Shown one piece after another: positions 1 through 11,112 of a stretch of DNA of 64,000 nt (positions are counted from its first letter, which is position 1; every line of letters starts with the position of its first letter). The stretch covers positions 1-64,000 of the forward strand of contig JADJRC010000014.1 of the NCBI GenBank assembly GCA_016712415.1, written 5' to 3'. A program made the translations under genes and the position numbers. The notes below the pieces were generated by a model that worked only from the letters and a program-made list of their open reading frames with translations, did not search any database and had not been told where the DNA came from. This DNA is from Lewinellaceae bacterium. Its GTDB lineage: Bacteria > Bacteroidota > Bacteroidia > Chitinophagales > Saprospiraceae.

Positions 1-8
1 TGAAGCCT

Positions 9-1431
9 TTAGTTTTCTATTTCATCCATCGCATCTTGAGAAACTGGGATGGGCATATTGAAGGCTTCAGCAATAATTCAATGGAAGCGCCATAAGTCTC
101 AGCAATTGGTTGACGTACACCCCGTTATCTTGAAAAATAAAAATACGTTCTCGACAGAATCCGATAGTATAAAAGGAGAATGTGTAGTCGTAAAAAAATA
201 TTCCTGCTTCCGATTTTTTTCACTAGGTTTAAAATTTTAATAAATTTGAGCGCCATTCTGGATTAAAGTGGGTCTCAGGCTCATCCAGAAGGAATAAGAC
301 ATTATCATAGTCAACCATCATCATCATTCCAAATACATGCAAAAACTGATGTTGGCCATCGCCAGGACCAATATATTCAATGGGTTGAGATAAATTTGAA
401 GTTTCAGTCGAATTTTGATATGTTAAAAACTCGATCTGGTGCCGACACCACACGTAATTTTTCACGATTCCTTCTTTAAGCCGCAGGTTTTAACCCTATT
501 AATTTCTTTTGGCGGAATGAGTGTGTTTAATAAATCCCACTTATAAAAAACATGTAAAGTCCAAAAGCGGATGAAAATTTGTCTCGAAATGCTTGTTTTG
601 TTGCTTCGTTAACAAATAATCAAAGATATAGGTATGAGTCTTTTCTCATACTTATAAACAAGTTGCACAATCTTTTAATTTTTCAAGAGAGTTTTTCAAC
701 TCCTCTGTAAGCTTTACATTAGTTTGGTTATTTAGTTGTATAGTAATTCTAAATGAGTGGAGCGATTGTAGGCGAATTAACTCTTCTTTAGAAAAAACCT
801 AGCTCCTTATCACTACGCATCAAAAAATTGGCAGCACAAACCGCCAAATTAGAAGGGTAATCAATATAAACTAAACGGGTAGTTGGAACTTTATTATAAG
901 CAACCTTATCAGGCTTTAATCCTAAATCTCTGACATATCCGCTGTATTCATAATTAACATCCAGGAAACCCAGGCTCAATGCTCATTCTCACCTGGAAGT
1001 ATAGCCAATTAAGTGGAAACAGGAAGATACTTTTCAACCTCGACGCCGTGCACTCCTCTCGGTCACCTTCTTCGTCTGTAAGTCAAACATAAGTACTATA
1101 TTTTCGCCCAACTTTTTATATTTGAGATAGATATAGGCAGGTACCGCCGACCATCGCCCAGAACAAGTATTCTAACTCAAATTCTATCTCCGACGTCAAT
1201 TTTGGAATTTCCTTGAAAATGTCAGATATTTGTTGTCTAAAAGAAGAAAATCCGTGCTAATAATTCATAAGAATTTGTGATTTTCCCCCACTACCTTTTT
1301 CCCGACAAGGACAATGGGATTTGCTTTTCCCTCTCCTGCTCCGGATAGTACAGGGTCAAAGACTCATTGAACCCATCCAGTACTTTTCGTCGAATACCAG
1401 AGTTGATAATATGAACACGCGTTATTTTCAT
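9..1431 (-). pseudogene. Restriction-associated AAA/P-loop ATPase, decayed
   Basis: The minus strand preserves pieces of one long ATPase in changing frames. It starts at an ATG 3 bases after the hsdS stop, with MKITRVHIIN and a Walker A remnant (G-K-x-G-S-G-G-K-S) near 1300 that is only readable across a frameshift. A middle piece lies at 788-979. The C-terminal part (229-465) has a clear Walker B/D-loop, LFLLDEPETHFNPEW. The final THSPF-like and TYGAS-like segments are again out of frame and end at a stop near position 9. The position directly after hsdS fits the AAA ATPase family that accompanies type I restriction systems in Bacteroidota. At least five frame changes or stops are present, so either it is dead or this stretch is badly sequenced. 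This 1.4 kb is visibly more AT-rich than the flanking hsdM/hsdR genes. Family assignment is by motif and context only. Confidence 0.6.
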
Positions 1432-1434
1432 ATT

Positions 1435-3032
1435 TTAAAAATAAAACTTAATTTGGCCTGATTTAGGATCGAATTCTATTTTGAGATATTCGGATTTTCC
1501 ACCTTCAAGCGAATTGAAAATCTCTCGTTTAAGTATTTCATAATCCATATTTGAAAACTGCTCTTGTAGTTGCTCAAAAGTAAATCGTTGCTTATCAAAT
1601 TTATTTGTTAATGTTTCAATTAAATGTGTTGACTCATCCATATCAGTATTAATCATCTTTTTTTGACCTTGTTTGATGTAGTTTTTTGCTTCTTTTACTA
1701 ATTGCACCTTTTCTATTTTAATTTTTGCTAATAACACCCCCGCCGGTTCATCCGCAGGATCCTGCTCAACTAACTCGCCACGAAAAGCGCGCGAAAAGAG
1801 GGTGTGGTGGAGGGTGGGGATAAGGGTGTTTACAATCCTGACTTGATTTTCTAATGAGTGCACCAGATTAAGCAGGTTGTTTTTTTGTTTAATGACTTTC
1901 TCTTGCAAATCAAGTGGAGGTATTTCAATAGGAATAGAACCAACAACTTTTTGGTTTAGGTTTAACATAGTAGAGCCTTGAGCATTACTTTCAAGATAAG
2001 CCTTGGTATCAGGGCTGCTGAAAAACAATTGAAGAAACTCCGGATTAACCATTGTGAAATCAGGCCTGAATAATAAACTTCCCATTCCACAAAGCCAGCC
2101 ATTTTCCTTTTCTGTAATAAGGGCACATCGTCCCATTCCTCACCTCGCCGTCCCATTATGACATCGCCAGTTTGTAGATGATATGACTAATTCATTAACT
2201 TAACCTCCGAAATAGTAGTCGGAGTCAGGCACAACCTTATCGCCTTTGATATGTGAGGGATTAATCAATGGAATGCCATTATTAATATAATCTTCCTTGT
2301 GTAAAAGACTACCAAACGGGCCTATCTGTATTTTACTACAAATTTGATCTACTGTGGTTTCTATGAAGTTGTATTCACTTAAGGTCTCCGTCAACCTCCC
2401 GTCACCGCCCAATGCAGCACACTCTGTCGCAACTGCTCCAGCATGTCCGGTACCCGCTCCAGCGCCACCTTCACCGCCCGCAAACGCCCTATCGCCGCAT
2501 CCAACTTCGCCACAATGCGTCGCTGTTCGGCAAGGGGAGGGAGAGGAATGGGGTAGCCATAAACTTCACTTGGTCGTGCTCTTTGCAAGGATCCACCTAC
2601 ACCAGATACACTTGAATTTAAAATTTCTCGAAAATAAGGGCTTGTGCATGCATACATCAAGAATTTTGAGGCGACATAACTAACAGGGGAAATCGCAATC
2701 CATTCCGTTGATGCAATCTGTCTAAGCATTTGTTTTTTCCCGACGATCCAAACACGGTTAATCCTTGGAAGATAGGTTCAAATTAAAACATCATCAGGGT
2801 CGACCAACTGTTTGTTTGAGCCGAATTTCCTAACCAGTCGGAAATTCACGGTTTCGTTTTAAAAACTGGTACGCTGTATGTTTCAAATTGCTCTGTAGGA
2901 TATTCATATGGGTTAATCGATTGGTTTTGAGTTTTTTTATCAATAAAGGTCAAGCCTCACCCATTCCCAAGAGCCGGGAATATCGTACGGGATAATTTCA
3001 GGAAAAATTTCTTCAACTTCTCTTTTTTTCAT
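1435..3032 (-). pseudogene. hsdS: Type I restriction specificity subunit HsdS, frameshifted
   Basis: HsdS is the DNA-recognition subunit of a type I restriction-modification complex. The start ATG at 3032 overlaps the hsdM stop (ATGA). The N-terminus ends in the typical IPGSWEWVRL opening of a target-recognition domain. The first conserved helix region (PLPPLAEQRRIVAKLDAAIGRL) lies at 2391-2729, TRD2 begins around 2400 (KIQIGPFGSLLHKEDY) and the second helical repeat (IPPLDLQEKVI) follows at 1435-2136. The reading frame breaks at roughly 2935, 2865, 2770, 2398, 2190 and 2130. After the usual end of HsdS (FRGELVEQDP) an extra domain of about 80 residues runs to the stop at 1435, possibly winged-helix-like. 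The identity is safe. Whether the breaks are biological cannot be decided here. Confidence 0.85.
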
Positions 3033-4441
3033 CCCTCCAATTCTTTTACCATCCCTTCCAATTCCTGCATAGCCTGGCGCAGGGTATCCATGATTTCGCG
3101 GGCCACGGCTTCGGGGGCGGGCATATCCACGTGGTCGCGGCTGCCGGCAGCGCCTGTGAGGCCGATGTCGAGGTTGTCATCTTTGGCAGCTAAGGCTTCG
3201 CGGCTCACGTGTGTGAAGCGTACGTCCTGGTGTGCGTGCCGGTCGGGCGCGTGGTAGGCTTTTTTTCAAAATCGGCGAAGTGGGCTTCTGTGAGCGGCGT
3301 ACGTTTACCGAAAGAGACCATGTCGCTTCGCAGGTCGTAGAACCAGACAGCGCGGGTGTTGCCTTTTTCAGTTTTACCGCGGTCGAAGAAGAGCACGTTG
3401 GTTTGCACGCCGGCGTAGTCGAAGGTTTTGCCGGGCAGGCGCAGCACGGTATGGAGGTTGCATTTGTCCATCAGGTCGGCCCGCACTTTCTGGCCATCGC
3501 CGCCGGTAAAGAGCACGTTGTCGGGCAGCACCACCGCCGCGCGGGCGCCGCCACGGCGGTGCATCGAGCGGTAGATGTGCTGCAGGAAATTGAGTTGTTT
3601 GTTGAGGGGTGATGTAGGTGAGCTTTTGTGGGTGGGCCGTTCGCCGCCTTTTTTGGTGCCGAAGGGCGGGTTGGTGAGCACCACGTCGTATTTTTCCATG
3701 AAACTTTCACCCAGGGAAGAGAGCGTATCGCCCATAAAGATGTTTTCTCCGGAAATATCGTGCAGGGTGGCATTCATGAGGGCGAGGCGGTAAGCGTCGC
3801 GCACGAGTTCCACGCCGGTAAAGGCTTTGTTGCGCTGGAATTCGGCATCCACGCGCTTATCGTAGTAGTTGTCGTATTTGTCGCGCAGGTAGTGATCGGC
3901 GGCGATCATAAAACCGAAGGTGCCGCAGGCGGGGTCGTTGCATACTTCGCCCGGCTTGGGGTCGATACAGCGTACCATTACATTAATCAGGGCACGAGGG
4001 GTAAAATACTGGCCGGCGCCGGATTTTTTCTCACCGGCATTTTTTTCCAGCAGGCCTTCATACAGGTCGCCCAGACCTTCGGTTTTGGCGCTGTACCAGT
4101 CGAGGGCATCGATGGTTTTGATGATTTTCTGCAGGTTGCTGGGGTGATCGATGTTGGTTTGGGCGTTTTCGTAGATCTGTTGAACCGTGCCTTGGGCTTT
4201 TGCCGGGTCTCCGAGGGTGTCCAGCAAGTGTTTATAGTACGTTCGGAGGTCGGTTCCTTCTTTGTGGCGCAGGTCGTCCCAGCGGTAGTTTTTGGGATTC
4301 GGCTTCCGTACCCGTTTCCTTGGCCATTTTGAGGAACAGGATATAGGTAAGTTCGGTCACGTACTGGTGGTAGGTGATACCGTCATCACGCAGCACATTA
4401 CAGAGGTTCCAGAGTTTGTCGATGATTTCTTTTGTTGTCAT
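3029..4441 (-). pseudogene. hsdM: Type I DNA methyltransferase subunit HsdM, two frameshifts
   Basis: HsdM is the N6-adenine methyltransferase and modification subunit of the type I complex. The start is ATG 4441 (MTTKEIIDKLWNLCNVL). The N-terminal HsdM domain is followed by the SAM-binding motif (DPACGTFGF, where a G or A usually sits in place of the first F) and the catalytic NPPFG motif. One frameshift lies near 4297 (before PKNYRWDDLRHKEG), and a second in an A-run near 3265, after which the C-terminus (DVRFTHVSREALAAKDDNLD) runs to TGA at 3029. Total length is 471 codons, a multiple of three, so the two shifts cancel. It follows the DUF3226 gene by 37 bases, a gap filled by heptanucleotide repeats, and overlaps hsdS by four bases. 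Confidence 0.88.
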
Positions 4442-4442
4442 G

Positions 4443-4472
4443 GGAACGGTGGACGGTAGACGGTGGACGGTT
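4443..4472. repeat. Heptanucleotide repeat CCGTCCA/CCGTCTA
   Basis: Three to four tandem copies of a 7-base unit (CCGTCCA or CCGTCTA on the minus strand) fill the gap between the DUF3226 gene and the hsdM start. The same unit occurs five times inside the coding sequence at 37904-37938. Confidence 0.8.
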
Positions 4473-4478
4473 AAGGGG

Positions 4479-5128
4479 TTAGTTGAAAGTTTGGGCGAAC
4501 CAGTCGATAAAGGGCTGAACGGTGGGAGCGTTGTGATTGAAATAGCCGGAGTGAATAGCCAAGCCGAAAGGCTTACCAGGGTCTTTTTTCCACGCCAGCC
4601 AGGTGTAGAGCAGGGCTTTTTGTTTTCTGGCAACAGTCAGCTCATTGATAGGTTTCGTGACCAAATCGTTAATTGTGTCGTTGGCATGTGTCCAAAGCGC
4701 GTTGCCGGCGGGCACCAGGCTGGCGAGGAAGTGCTCCAGGTAGCCTGGGTTGGCATTATCTGGCATGATCCAGACGCCAATGGTGGGCATACCGGCTTCG
4801 ATGATGATTTTAGGGCCCGTCTGAGCATCGGCGGCAAGGAGCGTGGCCGGATCGTATTTTTCGGCTAAGATAGCGCGGATGCTTTGCCAGCGGGCAGTGG
4901 GGCCTTGGTCGTTGGCGTCGATGATTATCCCAATATTGGTTAAAGCATTGTCAGAGAGCGAGTCTTTAAGTGCGGTCAGAGCGCCGGTATATCCGCCGCC
5001 TGATTTGATAAATTCTTTAATAAACTTCGACCGCTCTGCATATCCGACAGGAGCCTTCAGTCCTCTTTTTGTGCAAAGCGTGGCCAATGCAATGGCATCG
5101 TTGCCTTCTACGATAGCTGTTGAGCCAT
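4479..5128 (-). pseudogene. DUF3226-like (TOPRIM-fold) protein, one-base frameshift
   Basis: The protein of about 215 residues begins at ATG 5128 (MAQQL). A single missing base near 5112 separates this start from the IVEGNDAIALATLC segment and the rest of the frame. The early VEG-(D/N)-D motif, the later IIIDAND (Asp-rich) strand and IGVWIMPDN resemble the DUF3226 group, which has a TOPRIM-like fold; these acidic residues would be the metal ligands. It lies 37 bases downstream of an AAA15-type ATPase, and both sit between hsdR and hsdM. ATPase-TOPRIM pairs are known as anti-phage modules (the OLD proteins in one chain, PARIS AriA/AriB in two), so a defence role is a reasonable inference but not shown. 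The length is 2 modulo 3, consistent with one deleted base. Confidence 0.65.
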
Positions 5129-5165
5129 GATTTAACGGGGTTCGAGGTTGGTTTCAGGGAAAATT

Positions 5166-6088
5166 CTAATTTTTCCTGATCGTAGGGGATAACTTCAATT
5201 TTACTTGTTTTACGGGCTGGTTGCAGTCGATAAAAAGTACCTTTCTTTCGTTTCCAGGCTTTTCCAAAACATAGGTGAACGTCTTGACGGTATCGTGGCT
5301 ATGCGTGGTGACAAAAACCTGGATGTTCCATTTTTGAGCATAGAAGAAAATTTTATCCCAAAAAACTTCCATAACGGAATGGTGCAGCCCGGCTTCTATT
5401 TCGTCGATCAGCAGCAATTTGTCTTTAGCGCTGACGAGCGCTACCGCCAGCAGGAGCATTCTTCGAACGCCGTCGCCAAAAGTTTGGAGCGGCAAAGGGT
5501 TTTCCGCTCCTTTAATGCGGACCAGTGTGCGTTCTTTATTTACGTCCAACCGCACTAATTCCGGCAGCACTGTTTCCCGCAAAATTTCCATTACTTCGTC
5601 CTCTAACGGAGTCAGGACAATTTTATCCCACAGGTTGACCAAAGGGAAAGTTTCCTCCCGTCCAAAAGGGACAAACACGGACTGGTCTTTTGGGTATTCG
5701 GCCGGGACAGTCGCGCTCAGATTGGGTTCCGCCCGTTTAAAATTCCAAAACAACTCGCAATAAGTCCTGTAGTTGGCTGACTTTTCCGGGAAATGGATAA
5801 CGCGTTAATATTCAGGGCGAATTCTTCATCGTCCTTTTGAGCAGCCAGGCCAGGGCGGTAAAACAGGGCGTCATACGATTCGTCCCAACCGGGGGTAAAC
5901 TGCCCGCGTTGTGCAATCAAATGATTTACGACGGTAGGATCACCTTTTGCAGCCCATATCCGCAGCGCTTCCAGCAAAATGGTTTTTCCGGTGTTATTTT
6001 TCCCGGCAAACAAATTGACTTGTTTAAGGCCGTCTATCTTAAGGTCTTCAAAAAGCCTGAAATTTCGGATATAGAGGTAATCAAGCAT
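5166..6088 (-). pseudogene. AAA15/OLD-like ATPase, one-base frameshift
   Basis: This ATPase of about 307 residues belongs to the RecF/OLD-like AAA15/AAA21 class. The start ATG at 6088 gives MLDYLYIRNFRLFEDL, the usual beta-strand opening. Walker A is FAGKNNTGKTILLEAL. The C-terminal half has the ABC-type signature region (FGDGVRRMLLLAVAL), Walker B with a glutamate (LLLIDEIEAGLHH) and the sensor strand VFVTTHSHD. One missing base in an A-run near 5785 splits the two halves, and total length is 2 modulo 3. The gene starts 30 bases after the hsdR stop and is followed by the DUF3226 gene, its probable partner. The protein could act as the sensor of a toxic nuclease partner, by analogy with PARIS and OLD. 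Confidence 0.75.
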
Positions 6089-6118
6089 AGCGTGCAAAAG
6101 TACAGATGAAAAAGGGGA

Positions 6119-9100
6119 TTATCCCGCTTGGGAAAACAAGTTTTCGTTGATGGTTTTGATCACAAAATCGAGGTCGTTTTGGAAGATTTTGTTCAGGCGT
6201 TGGTAGCCGCCATCGGCTTTGAAGGGCTCCCGCTCAAACAATTCTTTGTCCAGCAAGGTTTCCTTTTCCAATTGCGTACGGATGCGGTCGAGCCAGTCAG
6301 ACTGGATTTTGGTCCATGGTCGGGCGGCTTTTAGCACTTTAAACGCCCGGTCGAGGCGTTGCCGGGGCGATTCTACGGCCGTACCGATGGCTAAAGCGCG
6401 AATATAGGCGATAATATCTGCAGCAATATCCTCATTTCGGGCGTTTTTCCAGGCGCTGCGCACGTATTCTTCGGTGTAACCGTGTTCGCTCAGGATAGCG
6501 CGCAGTTCCTGAAGTGATTTGCGGGTGAGGGCAGCCGGGCGGGTGCAGAGTAAATCCAGCGCCGTTATTTTATTGCGGTTGTCTTCAATGAAGTGGCGCA
6601 GGCTTTCCAGGTAATCGGCTGGTTTTTGAGCCGTGCCGTAGCCTTGGGTGTTTTCCTGCCAGGCATCTACATGCTCGGAAATCAGTTGGGGGTAAGCCTC
6701 CCTTTTCATTTGATCGACGGCTGCAAAAAGCAGGCGGTGATGGCGGGCCATCTCCACGGCTTCCGGGGTAGGCTTTTCCCGGAGCTCCCGGATAAATTGT
6801 TCTGGCGACTTACCCCCGGACAGGTGTTCAAAGTGCCGATTGTTTTCTTCCCGGGCTGCAATCGTTTTTTGCTTGCGCACCAATTTAGCCACGAGTTGCT
6901 CTATTTGCTGCTGAGCAGTCTGTTCATCGTGAATGAGCTCCAACTCTCCTGCCAGTTGATCCAGGGTAGTCTGGAGGTTGGTTACCACCGGACGCATTTC
7001 AGTCACATCTTCCAGTGCCTCGTACATCCGTACCGCATCGTAAATGTGAAAGACTTCCTTGCCGATATGATCTGCCAGGCGGGTAGCGCGGCCCATCATT
7101 TGCTCGAACAGGATTCGCGAGCGCACGCGACGCAGAAAAACGAGGTTGCAGATTTCCGGCACGTCTACGCCGGTGGAAAGTAAATCTACCGTGACAACGA
7201 TGTTGGGGTAATCTTCATTTTTAAAACGCGCCACGGCTTTGGCAACCTGGTAAGTTTTACCGGTAATTTTCAGGATCGCGTCATCGTCTATTTCTGCCCC
7301 GGCATTTTCAAAGGCTTCTTTCAGTTTTTTTACGACCAGGTCGGCGTGTTCATTGTTTGCAGCAAAAATGAGCGTTTTCTCCCGGCGGTACGGATTAAGC
7401 AGGCGGGCGAGTTCGGTCGTTACGGTTTCGTTGAAAGATTCTGTGATAACCAAGCGGTTGAAGCCTTCTACGTCTATTTTGAGTTCGTCTTCGAGTTCGG
7501 CCAGTTCGATGGTTTTACCTGTTTTGGGGTCGTATGCTTTGGGTTTTTCACCCTTTTTCCAGCGTATGCCTTCCTCACTCAGCTTGGTTTGATCTGATAA
7601 GGCGGTTCATGGTCGATGAGGTAGCCATCGAGAACGGCCTGCCGGTAGGTATATTGGTACACTGGCTTGCCAAAAATTTGCGAGGTATGCAGGGCCGGTG
7701 TAGCTGTGAGGCCGATTCGGAAAGCGTCGAAGTAATCAAGTACCGCCTTGTATTTGCTGATATAATCGTCCTGGTTTTTGAAATAGATTTCTTCATCGTC
7801 CATTTCGCGGTCGAGGATATACCCGCGGTGGGCTTCGTCTACGATCACGCAGTCGTACGTCCCGATAGGTGGTGGCAACTCATTTTCGCCGGGATATAAA
7901 ATCCGCTGAACCATACCCTGCACTGTGGCAAAATGCACTTTAGTTTCGGCATCCGGCGCTTTGGCGGTAAGGCCTTTCAGATCGTAAATCTGATCGAAGG
8001 TCATCGCCTGATGCACTTTATAGTCCTTGAAATCATCGTTGGCTTGTGTACCCAGGATTTGGCGATCTACCAGAAACAGAATGCGCCGAAATCTCCCGGA
8101 ACGGATCAGACGATAACATAAACTGATAATTGTTCGGGTTTTACCGGTGCCGGTAGCCATGGCGATGAGGGCGCGGCGGTCACCCGGGGCGGCAGTGCGA
8201 ATTTTTTCTTCTACCGCTTGTATGGCCTCCACCTGATAATATCGCAAAGACAGTCCGTTTGGGTCAGTTAAATAGTCGATGGGTTCGGCTGCCAATTTTT
8301 GCGCCGCCAATTGAACGTCTTGTTCCATCAGGTTTTTCAAATCAGCCGGTGAAAACCAACCCCGCAAGGCCCTGGGATGGTTCGTCGGCTTTCGTGCATC
8401 CAAGAACCAAATGCCGGATTTTGTTTCCAGTTCTTTGTGGAAAGGCCGTCCGTTAGTGGCGAAGAGACAGGGCGCCCGGTACTGCCCCCATTGGCCGGTT
8501 AGTTTGATGTTTTCCATCTCCTGTACCGATTTGCCATACTCTTTGGCTTGGCCTAGATCGGAGATGACATCACGGGTTTGTTTTTTGGCCTCGACGAAGC
8601 CGTATAAATCCAGTCCGATGAAAAGGGCATAATCGGCGTACAAACTGCCACAAGGGAGTTCTGCAATAGCCAGGTTCCGGCCACGTTCTGGCCTGGCGCC
8701 TTTAGCCCAACGCAGGTTTTCGGTATCGACTTCCCAGCCGGCCTTCCGCAATTGTTCATCGATTAGTGCGCGGGTTTCGGTTTCGGTCAGTTCGATGCGG
8801 CTGGCGATTTTGAGGGCTTTAATTTTCAGTTGGCGGGCAGCGGTTTGCGAAAGTGCAGCATGTTGTGCCTGCATGGACTGAAATTCCTGTTCCAAGCGGG
8901 CGAACTCTACCTGGAGATTAATCAGTTCTACCTGTGCATCTACCCGGGCTGGCTTTTTAAAGGACATCGTGGACAACTCTGGGTAGTCTCCAGCGCCATA
9001 CGTTTCCAGAAACCATTTACCAATCCGAAATGCGCCAAGCATTGCGCTTAAAGCATCGTCAATGGTGCCCTTATTTTGATGGACGGCTACATTGCCTTTG

Positions 9101-9372
9101 TTCTTGATCGCAAACAACAGATCGGCTACCGTGTCCGGCAGGATATTTTCTTCTTTAAGTAGGGTGAGCCGGTTGTGAAAATTGTCCGTGAAGGGAGGTG
9201 CGAGCGCGTGCGTTGTCAAAAGTTGTGCGGCTATCTTTTCACCAAACAACCGCAATTTGCCCAACGCCACTGGCGGGTCGGCATATAAGTGATATTCCGC
9301 CGACTGGCCGAGGTTGGCCAATAAGGGATACTCGTCAGTTAAAAATTGGAAGTTACCGGAAGTTGAGGTCAT
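6119..9372 (-). pseudogene. hsdR: Type I restriction endonuclease HsdR, one-base frameshift
   Basis: HsdR is the ATP-dependent translocase and nuclease subunit of the type I system. The start at 9372 gives an N-terminal DUF4145-like helical domain (about residues 1-140), then a nuclease domain (EVDTENLRWAKG, DYALFIGLDLYGFVEAKK). The SF2 helicase follows: Walker A ALIAMATGTGKTRT, DEAH-type box VIVDEAHRG, SAT-like motif GLTATP, and the second RecA domain with VTVDLLSTGVDVPEI and QMMGRATR. The frame breaks at about 7587 after HEPPYQIK and resumes with LSEEGIRWKKGEKPKAYD; inserting one A into the A-run restores a 1084-residue protein. It is the first gene of the six-gene array, preceded by about 140 bases of spacer that separate it from the MATE gene. 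Confidence 0.9.
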
Positions 9373-9512
9373 CTGGCAAGGATTTCAATACGGTTACAAA
9401 TGTAGTCCGGAGTTCCTTCTTATGAAGGATTCAGGGTAGAATTTGTCGGTTTAATTGCAAAAATGGGAACAGATCACTTTTGTTTTACTTGATTCAAAAC
9501 CTTATGGTTGCT

Positions 9513-10880
9513 TTATGTACCATTGCGAAAGGAATTCAATTGAGGCCGCAAGCGGTAGAACAGAAAAAGCGTAATGATGGTGTCAAAGGTTATTCCCAAG
9601 CCGAACAGCATGGTAATACTGGTCAGAGTTGGCTCAAAAATGCTCAAATAATACAGCAAATATGCGGAACCATACAGCAAAATATTTACAAGGAGAGACT
9701 GTAATAGCATCAGGTCGGTCCGACCCAGGCCATAAAATATGCTGTCGATCACATTGTTGAAGGTAAACACCATGTAAAAGATCAGAGGCAACCTGATGAG
9801 ATAGAGCACTTTATCGGGATTTTCAATCGCCAGGACATTTTGGAGAAAAGGGCGCCAAAAAGGGGAGGTGGCCAGCCAAGCCAGTATTACACCCAATGAA
9901 ATAATGAGATAGGCTGGAAGCATGCGAAGTGTATCAGCCGGGGCTTCAGCACTATTGCGCTTGATTAACTCACCCAAAGCCAGGGTAGGCAGCAATAGCC
10001 AGCCCCAAATGAAGTTGTTGGCCAACCAAAATGTACCCTGCTCGCTGATAAGGTTCATCATCCGAACGATCATCAAGATGAACGCCAGGTTGCGAACCAG
10101 CGATTCCAATCCGGAATAACCGCCAATTTTTATCCAGTTCTTCACCCAGGAAAAATCCCATTTGAAATTGGCTAAGCGGAAAACAAGTCTTTCGCCTGAG
10201 AAATACAAGCGACACGATCAGGAGCAGGGCATTGACAATAATATTGGTCCATGCGATACCATTTACCCCAGTTTGAAAGAAATCAGCGTATCGCTTACCA
10301 GTACCGTATCGAGTGCGATGGAAAGGGTCATTTGTAACAACAGTACTGACAGCATCGCTTTGTTGTTTTTCAGTGCAAGGAATGCAAGGGTGCAGAACTT
10401 AAGCGGCGCTGCGAGCAAAATACCAACTGTTTCAAGGCGTACGTAGGTAACAGTTTCTGAAATAATCTCCGGTTTTTGCGCCATCAAACGAGTCAGGTAG
10501 GGCGCGTTGATTGCCAATAGCGCCGCCAGAATGCCGTAGATTGCAATGGTGAGGGTGAGACCTGTCTGTACCCGGTTGGCAAACTCAGCGCGGTCGTGGA
10601 GTACCTGGCCCAAAAGGTAAAACAAGGGGAGCATAAAAGCCTCCTGGATTACTTCAAAAAGAAGACTAACCCAGGATAACTGGGAGGCAATGTTGTAGCC
10701 CCAGTCGGCCGGAAGTGCTCCCAGGAAGTAAATCCGTACGCTTTGATAGACCGTTGGCAAGGCACTCATCAGTAGAAGTGTACCGAAAAGCCGAAAACTT
10801 CCGTTAGAATTGAATATTCGTAGGGAATTGCACAGTTGGTAGGATAGTGAGGTTGTAGTATTGGAAATAACTTTACGCAT
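9513..10880 (-). pseudogene. MATE-family efflux transporter, frameshifted
   Basis: A polytopic membrane protein of about 455 residues, with twelve or so hydrophobic segments and the layout of MATE (multi-antimicrobial extrusion) cation-driven exporters. The N-terminal half (10263-10880) starts MRKVISNTTTSLSYQLCNSL. Frames change twice, at about 10250 (a missing G in a G-run after LISFKLG) and about 10205, after which the C-terminal half continues to 9513. Total length is a multiple of three, so the two changes compensate. The start codon overlaps the end of a UPF0175-like gene by 8 bases, which suggests translational coupling. The substrate cannot be told, and the family call is from topology and general likeness rather than a diagnostic motif. 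Confidence 0.6.
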
Positions 10881-11112
10881 TCAGCATATCTTGTTCAAGT
10901 TGATCCTTACCGGGATTGCCATATATCGAAACTTGATTCGCACCAACTAATTCCAAAAAGCCACTCTCGATATACCAAGCAATTGTGTTGCTTTACCGGA
11001 CGATAGTCTGTCGAGTTCGTACAGTTTCACGATAGCCAGCCGGCGCATTTCATTAGACAATTCCGGTTCCTGCATTTTCAGTGCAAATCCCAATTCCTGT
11101 GGAAAGGTATCA
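10873..11112 (-). pseudogene. UPF0175-like small protein, 5' end removed by IS
   Basis: The minus strand reads FPQELGFALKM, then EMRRLAIVKLYELDRLSSG and KATQLLGISRVAF. A one-base slip in a T-run follows, then LELVGANQVSIYGNP, ending at TAA 10873. The pattern 'helix, LYxxxxLSxGxAxxLxGxSRxxF' matches the UPF0175 family, small helix-turn-helix-like proteins often met as antitoxins or regulators. There is no start codon in frame. The sequence runs straight into the left terminal repeat of the insertion sequence at about 11112, so the 5' end was probably displaced by that insertion. The stop overlaps the MATE start by 8 bases. Confidence 0.55.
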
